A stretch of 45,351 bases of DNA from Chthoniobacteraceae bacterium. Its GTDB lineage: Bacteria; Verrucomicrobiota; Verrucomicrobiia; Chthoniobacterales; Chthoniobacteraceae. Location of the stretch: assembly GCA_947476045.1 (NCBI GenBank), contig CANJNZ010000034.1:1-45351 (forward strand). The letters are read 5' to 3'. Shown piece after piece: positions 7,282 through 21,356 of the stretch (positions are counted from its first letter, which is position 1; every line of letters begins with the position of its first letter). Below the pieces are notes generated by a model. The model was given only the letters and a program-made list of their open reading frames with translations, was not told the DNA's origin and ran no database searches. Position numbers and translations under genes: made by a program.

Positions 7282-7820
7282 GCAATACCGCTCTTTGTTT
7301 CAACGAAGCGGGCGTATAGCCAGCAGAGGTCGGAGAGACGGTTGAGGTATTGCAGGATGGCGTCGCTGACGGGCATGGAGCGCTCGCGCAGTTCCCACAT
7401 GGCGCGCTCGGCACGACGACAGATGACGCGCGCTTGATCGAGACACGCGCTGGCTTTGGTAGCTCCCGGGGTTGCCCAGTGTTTGTAGGAAATTTGGTGG
7501 TTGGTTTCCAGATCATGGATAAGCGCGGTGAGGCGCTCGACCATTGCCGGCTCGATAAATTGAAATCCTTTTTCGCGATAGCGTTCGCGATCGTCGGGGG
7601 CGCAGGCGATTTCGCCCATGAGGATGACGAGTTCCTTCTGCACTTCAAAGATGGGCTTTGTGATCAGCGGGTCGTCGTTCCATGCCCGGGCGAGGCCGAG
7701 GGCGGCGTTGAGTTCGTCGCACGCGCCGTTGGCGGCAATGCGGGGATCGGTCTTTGGCACGCGGCGGTTGAACATGATGCCGGTTGTGCCGTTGTCTCCG
7801 GTCTTTGTGGCGATGGACAT
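7278..7820 (-). CDS. Cob(I)yrinic acid a,c-diamide adenosyltransferase, PduO type
   Basis: 180 aa starting at ATG 7820, where the canonical N-terminus (S-I-A-T-K-T-G-D-N-G-T-T-G) begins. It contains A-R-V-I-C-R-R-A-E-R-A (ATP/cobalamin-binding region, about residue 137) and L-N-R-L-S-D-L-C-W-L-Y-A-R near the C-terminus, both PduO-family signatures. The enzyme transfers the adenosyl group of ATP to cob(I)alamin to make coenzyme B12. No other cobalamin genes are adjacent, so it probably serves salvage. It stands downstream of the rpoC terminator and is likely transcribed from its own promoter. Confidence 0.92.
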   Translation of the reverse strand: MSIATKTGDNGTTGIMFNRRVPKTDPRIAANGACDELNAALGLARAWNDDPLITKPIFEVQKELVILMGEIACAPDDRERYREKGFQFIEPAMVERLTALIHDLETNHQISYKHWATPGATKASACLDQARVICRRAERAMWELRERSMPVSDAILQYLNRLSDLCWLYARFVETKSGIA

Positions 7821-7856
7821 GAGTGTTTGTTGCAGGATTGTGGATATGCTGGAAAA

Positions 7857-7893
7857 CAAAAAAGGCCGCCGATTTTCTCGGCGGCCTTTTTGT
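7857..7893 (-). terminator. rpoC terminator (bidirectional shape)
   Basis: A perfect 8-bp stem GGCCGCCG / CGGCGGCC with a 7-nt loop is flanked by an A-run on one side and a T-run on the other. It starts about 15 nt beyond the rpoC stop codon (7905-7907). On the minus strand it ends in T6, a textbook intrinsic terminator. Confidence 0.9.
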
Positions 7894-7904
7894 GATTCGT
7901 AGTG

Positions 7905-10900
7905 CTACGCGATTTCCTCGGCGGGCGCCGTGCTGCCTTCGGGGTCGAGGCTGACGATCTTGAGCTCCTTGTGGGACTTGAATCCTGTTCCAGCCGGGAT
8001 GAGGTGGCCCATGATGACGTTTTCCTTGAAGCCGCGCAGGATGTCGGTGCGTCCGAGCGTCGCTGCGTCGGTGAGGACACGCGTGGTATCCTGGAAGCTG
8101 GCTGCGGAGATGAAGCTCTCGGTTTCGAGCGAGGCCTTGGTGATGCCAAGGAGCACCGGCACGGCTTCGGCGGGCTTGCCGCCTTTTTCCGCAACGCGGT
8201 TGTTCTCCTGCTCGAAGGTGAGCTTGTCCACCTGATCGCCCCACAGCAACGTGGTGTCGCCGGGTTCGGTGACTTTCACTTTGCGGAGCATCTGGCGGAC
8301 GATGATCTCGATGTGCTTGTCGGAAATTTCCACGCCCTGGAGGCGGTAAACTTCCTGCACTTCGTTGACCATGTGCTCCTGGAGAGCGATTGGGCCGAGC
8401 ACGTCGAGGATGTCGTGCGGAGGCACGGGACCTTCGGTGAGTTGCTGGCCTTTTTTCACGTTGTCGCCGGTATAGACGATGATGTTGCGGCCTTGTGGCA
8501 CGAGGTGATCTTCCTCGGCACCTTCTTCGTCGCGGACGATGATCTTGCGCTTGCCGCGAACGAGGCCGCCGATTTCGACGACGCCGTCAATGCGGCTGAT
8601 TTCGCAAGCGTCCTTCGGACGACGGGCTTCAAAGAGCTCGGCAACGCGCGGAAGACCGCCGGTGATGTCCTTGGTTTTGGACATTTTGCGAGGAGTCTTC
8701 GCGAGCAAGGTTCCGGCTGGAATCTTTTTGTTTTCCTGCACGGCCAAGTGAGCGCCGGCCGGGACTGCGTAGCTGGCGATGACCTTCTTGTCCTCGTCTT
8801 CGATGACGATGGAAGGATGGAGATCCTCTTTGTGTTCGATGACGACCATGCCGACGTTGCCGGTGGCTTCGTCGGTTTCCTTCTTCACGGTGACGCCACT
8901 GATCATGTCCTTGAAGATGACCTTGCCGGCCTTCTCGGTGAGAATCGGAACGTTGTATGGATCCCACTCGACGAAGGCATCGCCTTTCTTGACGTGGCCA
9001 CCATCTGGAATGGAGATGACGGAGCCGAGGATGATGTTGTGGCGTTCGAGTTCGCGACCATCCTTGGCGCTAACGGTGATGTAGCCGTTTTTATTCAGCG
9101 CGATCCACTTGTCATCCACACTGTGGACGACACGGAGTTCGTGGAACTTGATGTCACCATCCACCTTGGCCTTGATGATTGGCGTCTTGAACGTCTGCAT
9201 GGCGACGCCACCGACGTGGAAGGTGCGCATGGTGAGCTGCGTGCCGGGTTCGCCGATGGACTGTGCGGCGATGATGCCGACTGCCTCGCCGATCTTGACC
9301 ATCGCGGATGTGGCGTGCTGGCGACCATAGCATTTCGCGCAGATGCCGCGCTTGCTTTCGCAAGTAAGACCGCTGCGGATTTTCATGCTCTCGTGACCGA
9401 TGGCGTCAATGGCGACTGCCGTGGACTCCTCGATGAGCGAGCCCTTCTTGCAGATGGTCTTGCCAGCGACAGGATCTTTGACCGTCTCGCAGCTCACGCG
9501 ACCAATGATACGCGTGGCGAGCGGGACGACTTCTTCGTCGCCGTCGTAGATGGCGCGGACAACGATGCCCTGCGAAGTGCCGCAATCTTCCTCGGTGATG
9601 ATGACATCCTGCGAGGCGTCCACGAGTTTGCGCGTGAGATAGCCGGAGTCGGCGGTCTTGAGCGCGGTGTCGGCGAGACCCTTACGGGCGCCGTGCGTGG
9701 AGATGAAGTATTCGAGCACCGTGAGGCCTTCGCGGAAGTTCGAGGTGATGGGCTGCTCGATGATGGAGCCGTCGGGCTTCGCCATGAGGCCGCGCATACC
9801 GCCGAGCTGGTTGACCTGCGTGCGGTTACCGCGAGCGCCGGAGTCCACCATGAGATACACGGGGTTGATTTCCTTGCGCCCTTCGTTGTGCTGAAGGGTG
9901 CGGAACATGACCTCGGAGATCGCGTTACCGGCCTGTGTCCATGAATCGATGACCTTGTTGTGGCGCTCACCGTCGGTGATGATGCCGCGGCGGAATTGCT
10001 TATCAATTTCCGAGACGGATTTGAACGCCTTGTCGAGGTTGGCGTGTTTCTCCGGCGGAATGATCATGTCCTTGATACCGACGGACACACCGGCGCGCAT
10101 CGCCCACGTGAATCCAAGCTCCTTGAGCTTGTCGAGCATCTCGACGGTCGCCTTTTGTCCGGCGACCTGGTGAGTGCGCGAGATGAGTTCGGAGAGCTGC
10201 TTCTTCGGGCAGGCTTTGTTTATGAAGCCGACGCCGTCGGGCCAGATCTGGTTGAAGATGACGCGACCAACAGTCGTCTCGATGACGTTCTTTTCCGAAT
10301 CGCCATAGACGGTCTTCTTGCCCTTGTCGGGGTTCTTGAAGTGGATGCGGTCATGCACCTTCACCTTGTGCTCTGCCATGGCGAATTCGACCTGGCTGTG
10401 GTCGGCAAACAGCGGGAGGCGCTGGCCTTCACCCTTCGGATTACGCGGCTCCTGCGAGAGGTAGTAGCAGCCAAGCACGATGTCCTGCGACGGTGTGCTG
10501 ATTGGCTTACCGCTCGCGGGCGAGAAGAGGTTGTTCGGCGCAAGCATGAGCAGGCGCGTTTCCAACTGTGCTTCGACGCTGAGCGGGACGTGGACGGCCA
10601 TCTGGTCGCCGTCGAAGTCCGCGTTGTAAGCGGTGCAAGTCAGCGGGTGCAGACGGATAGCCTCGCCCTCGATGAGCTGCGGCTCGAAAGCCTGAATCGA
10701 GAGACGGTGCAGCGTGGGAGCGCGGTTGAGCAGGATCGGGTGGCCTTTGGTCACCTCGTCGAGAATGTCCCACACTTCGGGCGTCTGTTTCTCGATCATC
10801 TTCTTCGCGCTGCGGACGGTGTGGACGTAGCCACGCTCCTTGAGCACGCGAATGATGAACGGCTCGAACAACACGAGCGCCATCTTCTTTGGAAGACCGC

Positions 10901-12008
10901 ACTGGTGGAGCTTGAGTTCAGGACCGATCACGATGACGGAACGGCCCGAGTAGTCCACGCGCTTGCCGAGCAAGTTTTGGCGGAAACGGCCACCCTTGCC
11001 CTTGAGCATGTCGGACAGCGATTTGAGCGCGCGGTTGCCTGCACCGGTGACGGCACGGCCATGACGACCGTTGTCGTAAAGCGCGTCCACAGCTTCCTGC
11101 AGCATGCGCTTTTCGTTGCGGATGATGACCTCGGGCGTCTTGAGCAGGAGCAGATTCCTCAGACGGTTGTTGCGGTTGATGACGCGGCGATAGAGGTCGT
11201 TGAGGTCGGACGTTGCGAAACGGCCACCTTCCAGCGGGACGAGCGGACGCAGGTCGGGCGGGATGACGGGAAGCACTTCGAGCACCATCCACTCGGGACG
11301 TGTGTTCGAGTTTGCAAAGCCCTGCGCAAGCTTGAGGCGCTTCGCGAGTTTTTTGCGGTTCTGCTTCGATTTCGTCGCGCCCATTTGCTCTTCGAGTTCC
11401 ACTTGCGCGGTTGCGAGATCGATGGATGCGAGCATGTCGCGAACAGCCTGACCGCCCATGCCGGCGCGGAAACTATCCTCGCCGTATTGGTCGAGCGCCT
11501 CGCGATATTCCGTCTCGGTGAGGAGCTGGCCCTTTGCGAGCGGCGTGTTGCCTGGATCAATGACGAGGTAATCCTCGTAATAGATCACGCGTTCGAGCTG
11601 GCGGCTGCTCATGTCGAGCATGAGGCCGATGCGCGAAGGCATGCACTTGTAGAACCAGATGTGCGTGGTCGGCACGGCGAGTTCGATGTGACCCATGCGC
11701 TCACGGCGAACGCGGGACAGCGTGACTTCGACGCCGCAGCGGTCGCAGATGACGCCCTTGTGCTTGATGCGTTTGTATTTTCCGCAAGAGCACTCCCAGT
11801 CGCGCGTCGGACCGAAAATGCGCTCGCAAAAGAGGCCGCCTTTTTCGGGTTTGAACGTGCGGTAGTTGATGGTCTCGGGATTTTTGACTTCGCCCTTCGA
11901 CCACGAACGGATCGAATCGGGCGCTGCTACGGTGATGGTGACCGAGTTGAATTCAGCCTGTGGTTGAGGCTGCTCGGAACCGAGGATGTCGCGGAGAATA
12001 TCGCTCAT
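7905..12008 (-). CDS. rpoC: RNA polymerase subunit beta'
   Basis: 1367 aa, a normal size. Motifs in order: N-terminal zinc-binding cluster C-S-C-G-K-Y and C-D-R-C-G at residues ~70-92, the active-site Mg-binding [12 protein letters not shown] near residue 460, the bridge-helix/trigger-loop region (D-S-G-A-R-G-N near 735, then [19 protein letters not shown]), and a second zinc site [13 protein letters not shown] around 905-915. Catalytic subunit of RNA polymerase, cotranscribed with rpoB 31 nt upstream. It ends with TAG and a terminator. Starts [10 protein letters not shown] at ATG 12008. Confidence 0.98.
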   Translation of the reverse strand: MSDILRDILGSEQPQPQAEFNSVTITVAAPDSIRSWSKGEVKNPETINYRTFKPEKGGLFCERIFGPTRDWECSCGKYKRIKHKGVICDRCGVEVTLSRVRRERMGHIELAVPTTHIWFYKCMPSRIGLMLDMSSRQLERVIYYEDYLVIDPGNTPLAKGQLLTETEYREALDQYGEDSFRAGMGGQAVRDMLASIDLATAQVELEEQMGATKSKQNRKKLAKRLKLAQGFANSNTRPEWMVLEVLPVIPPDLRPLVPLEGGRFATSDLNDLYRRVINRNNRLRNLLLLKTPEVIIRNEKRMLQEAVDALYDNGRHGRAVTGAGNRALKSLSDMLKGKGGRFRQNLLGKRVDYSGRSVIVIGPELKLHQCGLPKKMALVLFEPFIIRVLKERGYVHTVRSAKKMIEKQTPEVWDILDEVTKGHPILLNRAPTLHRLSIQAFEPQLIEGEAIRLHPLTCTAYNADFDGDQMAVHVPLSVEAQLETRLLMLAPNNLFSPASGKPISTPSQDIVLGCYYLSQEPRNPKGEGQRLPLFADHSQVEFAMAEHKVKVHDRIHFKNPDKGKKTVYGDSEKNVIETTVGRVIFNQIWPDGVGFINKACPKKQLSELISRTHQVAGQKATVEMLDKLKELGFTWAMRAGVSVGIKDMIIPPEKHANLDKAFKSVSEIDKQFRRGIITDGERHNKVIDSWTQAGNAISEVMFRTLQHNEGRKEINPVYLMVDSGARGNRTQVNQLGGMRGLMAKPDGSIIEQPITSNFREGLTVLEYFISTHGARKGLADTALKTADSGYLTRKLVDASQDVIITEEDCGTSQGIVVRAIYDGDEEVVPLATRIIGRVSCETVKDPVAGKTICKKGSLIEESTAVAIDAIGHESMKIRSGLTCESKRGICAKCYGRQHATSAMVKIGEAVGIIAAQSIGEPGTQLTMRTFHVGGVAMQTFKTPIIKAKVDGDIKFHELRVVHSVDDKWIALNKNGYITVSAKDGRELERHNIILGSVISIPDGGHVKKGDAFVEWDPYNVPILTEKAGKVIFKDMISGVTVKKETDEATGNVGMVVIEHKEDLHPSIVIEDEDKKVIASYAVPAGAHLAVQENKKIPAGTLLAKTPRKMSKTKDITGGLPRVAELFEARRPKDACEISRIDGVVEIGGLVRGKRKIIVRDEEGAEEDHLVPQGRNIIVYTGDNVKKGQQLTEGPVPPHDILDVLGPIALQEHMVNEVQEVYRLQGVEISDKHIEIIVRQMLRKVKVTEPGDTTLLWGDQVDKLTFEQENNRVAEKGGKPAEAVPVLLGITKASLETESFISAASFQDTTRVLTDAATLGRTDILRGFKENVIMGHLIPAGTGFKSHKELKIVSLDPEGSTAPAEEIA

Positions 12009-12039
12009 TGTAGTAAGTGTTTTTTAAGTTGTGCTGCGG

Positions 12040-15840
<3,801 letters not shown>

Positions 15841-16343
15841 AGAGACGATGTGGTTGTGTTATTTGGACGAAGAAGCCGCCTGACTCACGGGATACGTGGG
15901 CTGGCGGCAGTGAGAGTTTAGAAAGTGAAAGTCCGCCCGAGCGAGCGGCTCTGCCACGAAGCGTGGCGTTGGATGAGTGACTGAAGAAATGAAGAAAACA
16001 AACCGTTGGAAATCCCCACAGGGGCCGGACTAGTTGCGAATGAGTGAAACATTGGGATGCAGCGGGACGCCGTTTCCACCAAAGTCACGGGCGCAACAGT
16101 TTCGAGCGGCAAATTTAAGCGGCGAAATTGAAACCAGAAGCGAAGACGTGTGTTCAGCGAAGCAGCGTGTTTTATTTTGTTGTCTATACACCTCTACAGC
16201 GTTAAGGCCGGAGAAGAATCCGCTTTCATATGTTTTTCATGCCAATGCGCAAGGTAAATTTCTCTTTTGCATAAAAAACTTTCCCAGCAGGCCTCAACTC
16301 CCCTGCCCGCTTAGGAGAACAATTTAACGTTTATAGGAACTCA
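15841..16343 (-). promoter_or_regulatory. rpoB leader/promoter region with two hairpins
   Basis: About 500 bp without a credible gene. Reading toward rpoB, a perfect hairpin (stem GCCACG/CGTGGC, 3-nt loop) lies at 15953-15967. A larger compound hairpin lies at 15875-15908: outer stem GCCGCC/GGCGGC, inner stem CACG/CGTG. The latter ends about 35 nt before the rpoB ATG and has no T-run, so it is not an intrinsic terminator. A weak sigma70-like pair (TTGCGC and TATGAA, 16-nt spacing) lies near 16225-16260 on the minus strand, which would give a leader of several hundred nt. Whether these structures control rpoBC is inference. Confidence 0.45.
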
Positions 16344-16802
16344 TCAGTCATTTTCGCGGGCCCAGGATTTGAAAACGTAGCGGTGGACACATTTCATCCC
16401 GGCACACATGATGATAGATTTGGCGTAACTCGCAAAGCCGGAGACAGAAATGTCAGTTGTTCGAGTCAGCTTTGTGCTGGTAGTGTCGACTGGCTCCAGC
16501 ACGAATTCTTCGAGGATCGCCGTCACGCATGGGCGGAAATACAAATTCGTCTCCTCCATCTGGAAGCGCAGCACCTTTCCCTCTTCCCAATGCGTAATCC
16601 TCTGCTGAATCACTCCGCGATTCGATACACATTGCCTCCTCTCCCCCACTCCGCCCCTTCCATCTGGCAATCTGCACTCTACAGGCTTCGGAATGCCGAG
16701 CCTGAAGAAACATGGAATGCTCGTGTCCATTTTGGACGAACACAGCAACGGCCAGACGACAGCGGGTGGTTTGCCAATGATGATGGAAGTGCGGACGCGC
16801 AT
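16344..16802 (-). CDS. SRPBCC-family protein
   Basis: 152 aa beginning M-R-V-R-T-S-I-I-I-G-K-P-P-A-V-V-W-P-L-L, the usual opening of START/SRPBCC (polyketide cyclase/dehydrase) lipid- or ligand-binding folds, where an exposed strand is followed by P-x-x-x-V-W. A mid-region strand T-H-W-E-E-G-K-V-L-R-F-Q-M-E-E-T and a C-terminal helix complete the fold. No ligand can be deduced. It lies between rpoB and the large surface protein on the same strand; a link to either is not evident. Confidence 0.75.
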   Translation of the reverse strand: MRVRTSIIIGKPPAVVWPLLCSSKMDTSIPCFFRLGIPKPVECRLPDGRGGVGERRQCVSNRGVIQQRITHWEEGKVLRFQMEETNLYFRPCVTAILEEFVLEPVDTTSTKLTRTTDISVSGFASYAKSIIMCAGMKCVHRYVFKSWAREND

Positions 16803-16879
16803 AAAGAAGTGCGCTTTATTCCGCGATAATAATGATGGCGACTACCAAAACGGTGCAGGCTGCGGGCGGGCCGCCTCTA

Positions 16880-19250
16880 TGAGGCGACTTCGTGGAGGTA
16901 GAAGTCGAAGGTGCTGAATGGGAAGGCTCCCATGCCGGGGCCGGTCGGCGCGGCGGCGAAGGATTCTTTGGTGTTCGCTTTGAATGCGTAGGAGACGGTG
17001 CCGATTTTGGCTTTGCCGATTTGCTGGGCGACGATGCCGAAGTGGTCGCCGCTCGCAGGGGTGCCAAGGGCCTGGCCTTTGATGATGAGGCTGGCGATGG
17101 TGGAGATGCGCCCCGGTTCGTCGATGCCGATAGTGACTCTGGTGTCGTCGCCGGTGCCGGCAAAGCCGTCGGTTCCCTTGGTGGTGCTTGCGAGGATGCT
17201 GCTGGCGATCCAAGCACGGCCTACGCTGATTGCGCCGATGCCAGAGTCTGCGTTGTTGTTTTCCCCGATGGTGACATTGATGGTTTCGAAGTTGCCGCCG
17301 ATGGTGAGTTTGCCGATGGCGTTGTCGGGGCCTTTCCCGGCGAGGGGGGATTTGGCGAAAATCTCAACCTCGGTGTCGTTCAAGTCCCCGCCGATGGTAA
17401 TGGCGGCGATGCGGTTGACTGCCTGAATGCGGCCTACGTCGCGGAAGCTGCCACCAATTTTGATGGTGCCGATTCCTGCGGCGCTTTGGATGGTGCTCTT
17501 GGTGACGGAGCCGCCGACAGTGAGGCTGGCGAGGTTACCGGAATCCTGTTGATTGGAAAAGATGTCGGTGCTGCGGATGTCGCTCTTTTCGGTGATTTTG
17601 CCGAGGCCGTGTGCGCCGTTGATTTCGTCGCCTTGCGGCGAGGTGCCGCCGAGGGTGCCGAGGGATTGCACAGTGAGACTGCCGAGGGCGATGCGGGTGG
17701 CGTTGGAATCGCCGACGTCGAGGCTTTGTAGTTCGCCGCCGATGGTCACTTTGCCGAGGTCGGTCTGGTCGGCCTCGATTTCGCCGACGTTGACGAATCC
17801 GTTGCCACCGTTCGGTCCGACCTTTGCGGTGATGGTGACGTCAAATGCTTTTCCGGCAGTCTCGGGGGTGAGGGTGAGCGAACTGAACAGCCCGCCAACG
17901 CCCGCTGTGGTGATGACAAAGTCGCCCATGCTGAAAGTGCCGAGCGAGCGCTTCACGGTGACGAGGTCGCCGTCCACATCGGTGAAGGTGGCGGTCTTGT
18001 TGTCAGTGGAAAGTGTGAGGTTCGGCCCGGTGGCGTTGATCGTCGGCGTGGTGGAGCCGAGTTCGCGGATGGTGAAATCGAACGCGGGATTTTCCGTGCC
18101 CGAACCGGTGAGAGTCGGGGCTGCGAAGAATGCTTCGTGGTTCAACGTCGCACCTTTGTCTGCCTTGAATGCAAACGTGCTCGTGCCGACCTTGGCCTTC
18201 CCGATCTGCTCGGCGACGACGCCGAACATATCGCCCGTGTCGCTCTTGGTTCCGAATGCCTGCCCCTTCACGGTGAAGCTGCCGATGCTGGAGGCGATGT
18301 TCGCGTTGTCGCGCACGCCGCCGGAATACTTCGCATCATCCGCATTGCCGAACACGCTATCGAGCCCTCCGTTCACGCCCGCAGTGGCAGAGCTGGCGAT
18401 CCAGTCGCCGCCGACGGTGATGCTGCCGATGGATGCATCCGCGTTTAGGCTCCCTGCCCCGCCGGCGAGGAAGTTCGCGTTCTCTACGCTGCCTTTGATG
18501 GTGACTGTCTTGATCGCGACGTCGGTGCCTTTCGTCGGCGCGGTCGGCTGACCGAAGGCGGTGATGTTCACCGGATTGAGCCGATCCCGACCCACGATAC
18601 TGCCATCCACTGTGAGTGCGCCGAGCACACCGCCGCGCGCGACGATGCTGACCTCACCGTTCACTCCGCGGATGTCACCGACGATTTTCACCAGCCCGAT
18701 GCTGCCTGCGGCTTCGATGCGATTGGCTCCCACCATCGAACCGCCGATGGTGACGGTGCCGAGCGAGCCCTCGTCGCCGATGTCAATACTGCCGCGCAGG
18801 TCGTTCTTCACCGTGAGCTTCGGCAACGCGCCCTGAGTCTCCACGCCGATGAAGCCCAGACCCGCCCCCGTGAGCGTGCTGTCCCCGAGCAGTCCGATGC
18901 TTTGCACGGCGAGCGATTTCATCGCGGGCACTTTCGCGTCGCCGCCGACCGAGCCGACGGTGACCCGCGCCACATCGCCGGCGATGGTCACATTTCCGAG
19001 ATCCACGCCGACGGCGTCGAGGTAGCCTAGGTTCACGAAGCCATTGCCGCCATCCGCACTGGGCTTCGCGGTGATGGTGATGTTCGCGCCGTTGAAAGTC
19101 GAATCGAGGAAGAGCTTTTGGAACAAGCTCGCGCCATTCGGCCCGCCGGTCTGGTAGCCGGTGAGGTTCGCAGTGGTGAGCGCGCCCTTGCTCGTCATAA
19201 ATGTCACGATGTCTCCGTCCACGTCGCGGAAGGTGATGCTCTTGCCATTC
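16880..19250 (-). repeat. Two tandem ~1.2-kb modules in the surface protein
   Basis: Module 1 runs roughly from 19250 down to 18050, module 2 from 18008 down to 16880. Both start with a T-F-(R/T)-D-V-D-G-D motif, continue through G-G-N-G-F-V-N-(L/V)-G, S-L-(A/T)-V-Q-S-(I/L)-G, repeated G-x-(V/I)-x-(V/I)-G-G-(S/D) strands, then W-I-A-S-S and G-D-x-F-G-(V/I)-V-A-(E/Q)-Q-I-G-K-A-K-(V/I)-G-T, and finish with F-D-F-x-(I/L)-x-E. Divergence at amino-acid level is considerable, so the duplication is old. Confidence 0.75.
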
Positions 19251-19870
19251 GCCGACGGCGTTCCAGCGAGCGGATCGTCCGTCACGATTGCCACGTCGTT
19301 CCCGTCGCCGCCGACGTAGGTGATCGTCGCAGGGGGGCTGAAGCCGGGGATCGTGTCGCCTTCGCCAAGTCCGTCGAAGGTGCCGGTGATCGCGTCCACG
19401 CCGTCATTCTTGATAATGATGAACTCCGTGCCTGCTGGCACAGAGGTTCCGCTGATCGCCTGCAGCGTCGCACCGGCAATGTTCACGGTGCCATTCACGG
19501 CGACCTGATCGTAGCTCGTGCCGGCGACTCCGCCTTCGATGTCCGCGATGAAATACATCGCGCTAGGCAGTGTCACCGTCGCGGTGCCGACATCGAACGT
19601 CGTGATCTGCGTGCCCGCGACGTTGAAGGGATGGCCGAGCGTGAAGCCGTCTGCATCCGCGAAGGAGCTGTCGCCCGTGGCCGTGCCGGAGGTGAAGATG
19701 AGCGTGTCCACGTCGTTCGCGCCGGGGAAGGAAATCGCGCCACCCGTGCCGAGTGTAAGCGTCGGCACCACGATGCTCGCGCCGCCAGTGGCGGTGATGC
19801 TCGCAGCGTGAATCTCCAGCGCCGTCACACTCGCAGGAGTGATCGCCGACACGACGTTGGCTACGTTCGT

Positions 19871-19906
19871 CGCACCGTTCGCACCGTTCGCACCGTTCGC
19901 ACCGAT
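19871..19906. repeat. 9-bp microrepeat (four copies) in surface protein
   Basis: Four direct copies of CGCACCGTT (last one altered in its final two bases) encode a run of A-N-G triplets on the minus strand. A slippage-type repeat within the coding frame; multiples of 9 keep the frame, so copy-number change would alter only loop length. Confidence 0.8.
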
Positions 19907-21356
19907 TTGCAGCGTGGCTGCGGTGATCAGGTCAATCTCCGCATCCGTCACGCCGAAGACGCCCGCCGAGTCCCCGGCACCGATGCGGATTTCCGGCGTC
20001 GCAGTGAGCGGCGCGAGCGTCACCTTTCCGATGCCCGCATTGACCGCGCCGTTGATGGTGATGCCGTCCGCGACTAGCTCCACATCGCCGTTACTCGTGG
20101 TGATGCCGGAGACGGAAAAACTGCTCGAATCCTTGTAGCTCACACCGCCCGTCGTGTTCGCGGATAGCGTGTTGATGTGGTTGATCGCTGCGTTGAGCGT
20201 GAAAGACCCTGCGCCCGCCAGCGTGAGGTTGCTCGTCAGAATATCCGCGCTCGATGTCTGCGTGACTGCGCCCGCCGAGCTGAAAACGATCGTGCCGTTA
20301 TTCGTGGAGACGCCGGTGAGGGTCGCAAAGCTGGCGATTTGAAGAGCACCGGTGTTCGTGAAGGAAAGAGTCGAGCCGTTGTTCGTCACGCGCCCGGCAA
20401 AATCCCCGACGTTGTTCTGGCCCGTCAACGACGCAGTCTGCACGCTATCCACCGCCAGCTTCACCGCCGTGATCGCGCCCGCGCCACTCTGTGTCACCCC
20501 TTGGCCCGTTTTCAGCAAGACGACCGCCGTGCCGAAATTCATCGCCGCATCGTTCAGTATCTGGCCGCTGCTCGCATCGCCGAGCTTGATGAACGGCGCA
20601 CTGAGTTTGCTCACCTCCGCCGCCGTGAGGCTGACGCGGCCGGCGTTTTCCGTGCCGAGAGAAAATTCGCGCCCCGCCGTGGATGCGACGAACGAGATGG
20701 TCTACGTCGCATTGATGCTCGCAAACTGGCCGATATCGAGGTTGTCCGTGGTGAAGGACACGTTCGTCGCGCTGTTGACCGCCTTGTCCACCCTGATCGT
20801 CTCCGCCTTGATGCTCAGTGCGCCATTCACCACGAGCGGTGTCGAGTTGTTGGAGTTACTAATGCGGGCGGAGTCAGTTCCCGCGCCCGTGTCCGCCGTG
20901 AGCGGCTTGGTGAGGCGGTCAATGAAAAGCGAGTCGTTTTGATCCCCGAGATCGAGATCGAACGAGTCGAAGGCGGACAGCGACCCTCGCACGTCGGACT
21001 GACCGCCAAAGGCGTAACTGAAGATACCCTGCGCTCCCAAACCGAGCGTGATGTTTTCGCTGTCGCGAAACAGAAGCTGATTGTCCGTCCCGCCATTCAC
21101 CGATTCGACGAATATCGCGATGCTATTGATCGAACCGGAGTTGGCTGTGTATCGCAGCACGCCGCCCACGATATCGAGCGTGGAAGGAACGATGCGGGTT
21201 TCGAGGATTTCGATGGTGGATGAGCGCGAGGTGGCTTTCATGGCGCGAACGGATAGCGAAAATACGCCGTCATGCGAGCAAAGAAACACGTGCGGTGATA
21301 GTTACCGCCGCACTTCGATTGCGATGGCTGAACTCAGCCTTGGGGAGCTCCCGCGA

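Larger units (their letters stand above)
16877..21241 (-). pseudogene. Giant beta-repeat surface protein interrupted by an in-frame TAG
   Basis: One continuous frame of 1455 codons runs from ATG 21241 to TAG 16877, broken only by TAG at 20702-20704 after 179 codons. The downstream open part could only start at a GTG (20614) inside a normal repeat motif, so it has no credible start of its own. N-terminus: a T-I-E-I-L-E-T-R-I-V-P-S motif. Next come filamentous-haemagglutinin-like beta repeats (L-T-D/A-A-E-(L/V/I)...-I-G), then a F-I-I-I-K-N-D-G-V-D...Y-V-G-G-D-G-N-D-V segment as in autotransporter-associated repeats. Last are two ~390-residue modules, each opening T-F-x-D-V-D-G-D-(L/I)-V-T. Likely an exported fibrous adhesin or cell-wall protein. 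Nonsense mutation, sequence error and readthrough are all possible. Confidence 0.7.

Noticed and set aside
15918-16112. A 64-codon minus-strand frame in the rpoB leader
   Set aside because: No ribosome-binding site, no domain, and it spans the hairpin region; probably non-coding.
19871-19906. CRISPR-like short direct repeats
   Set aside because: Only four 9-bp units with no spacers, inside a coding frame; a microrepeat, not an array.
16892-20077. Plus-strand frames of 279-332 codons opposite the surface protein
   Set aside because: Mirror images of repeat coding; low-complexity translation without domains.
20702-20704. Amber codon reassignment as the explanation for the split protein
   Set aside because: rpoC, the gene at 3819-4406 and the split gene itself all terminate at TAG with sensible downstream context.
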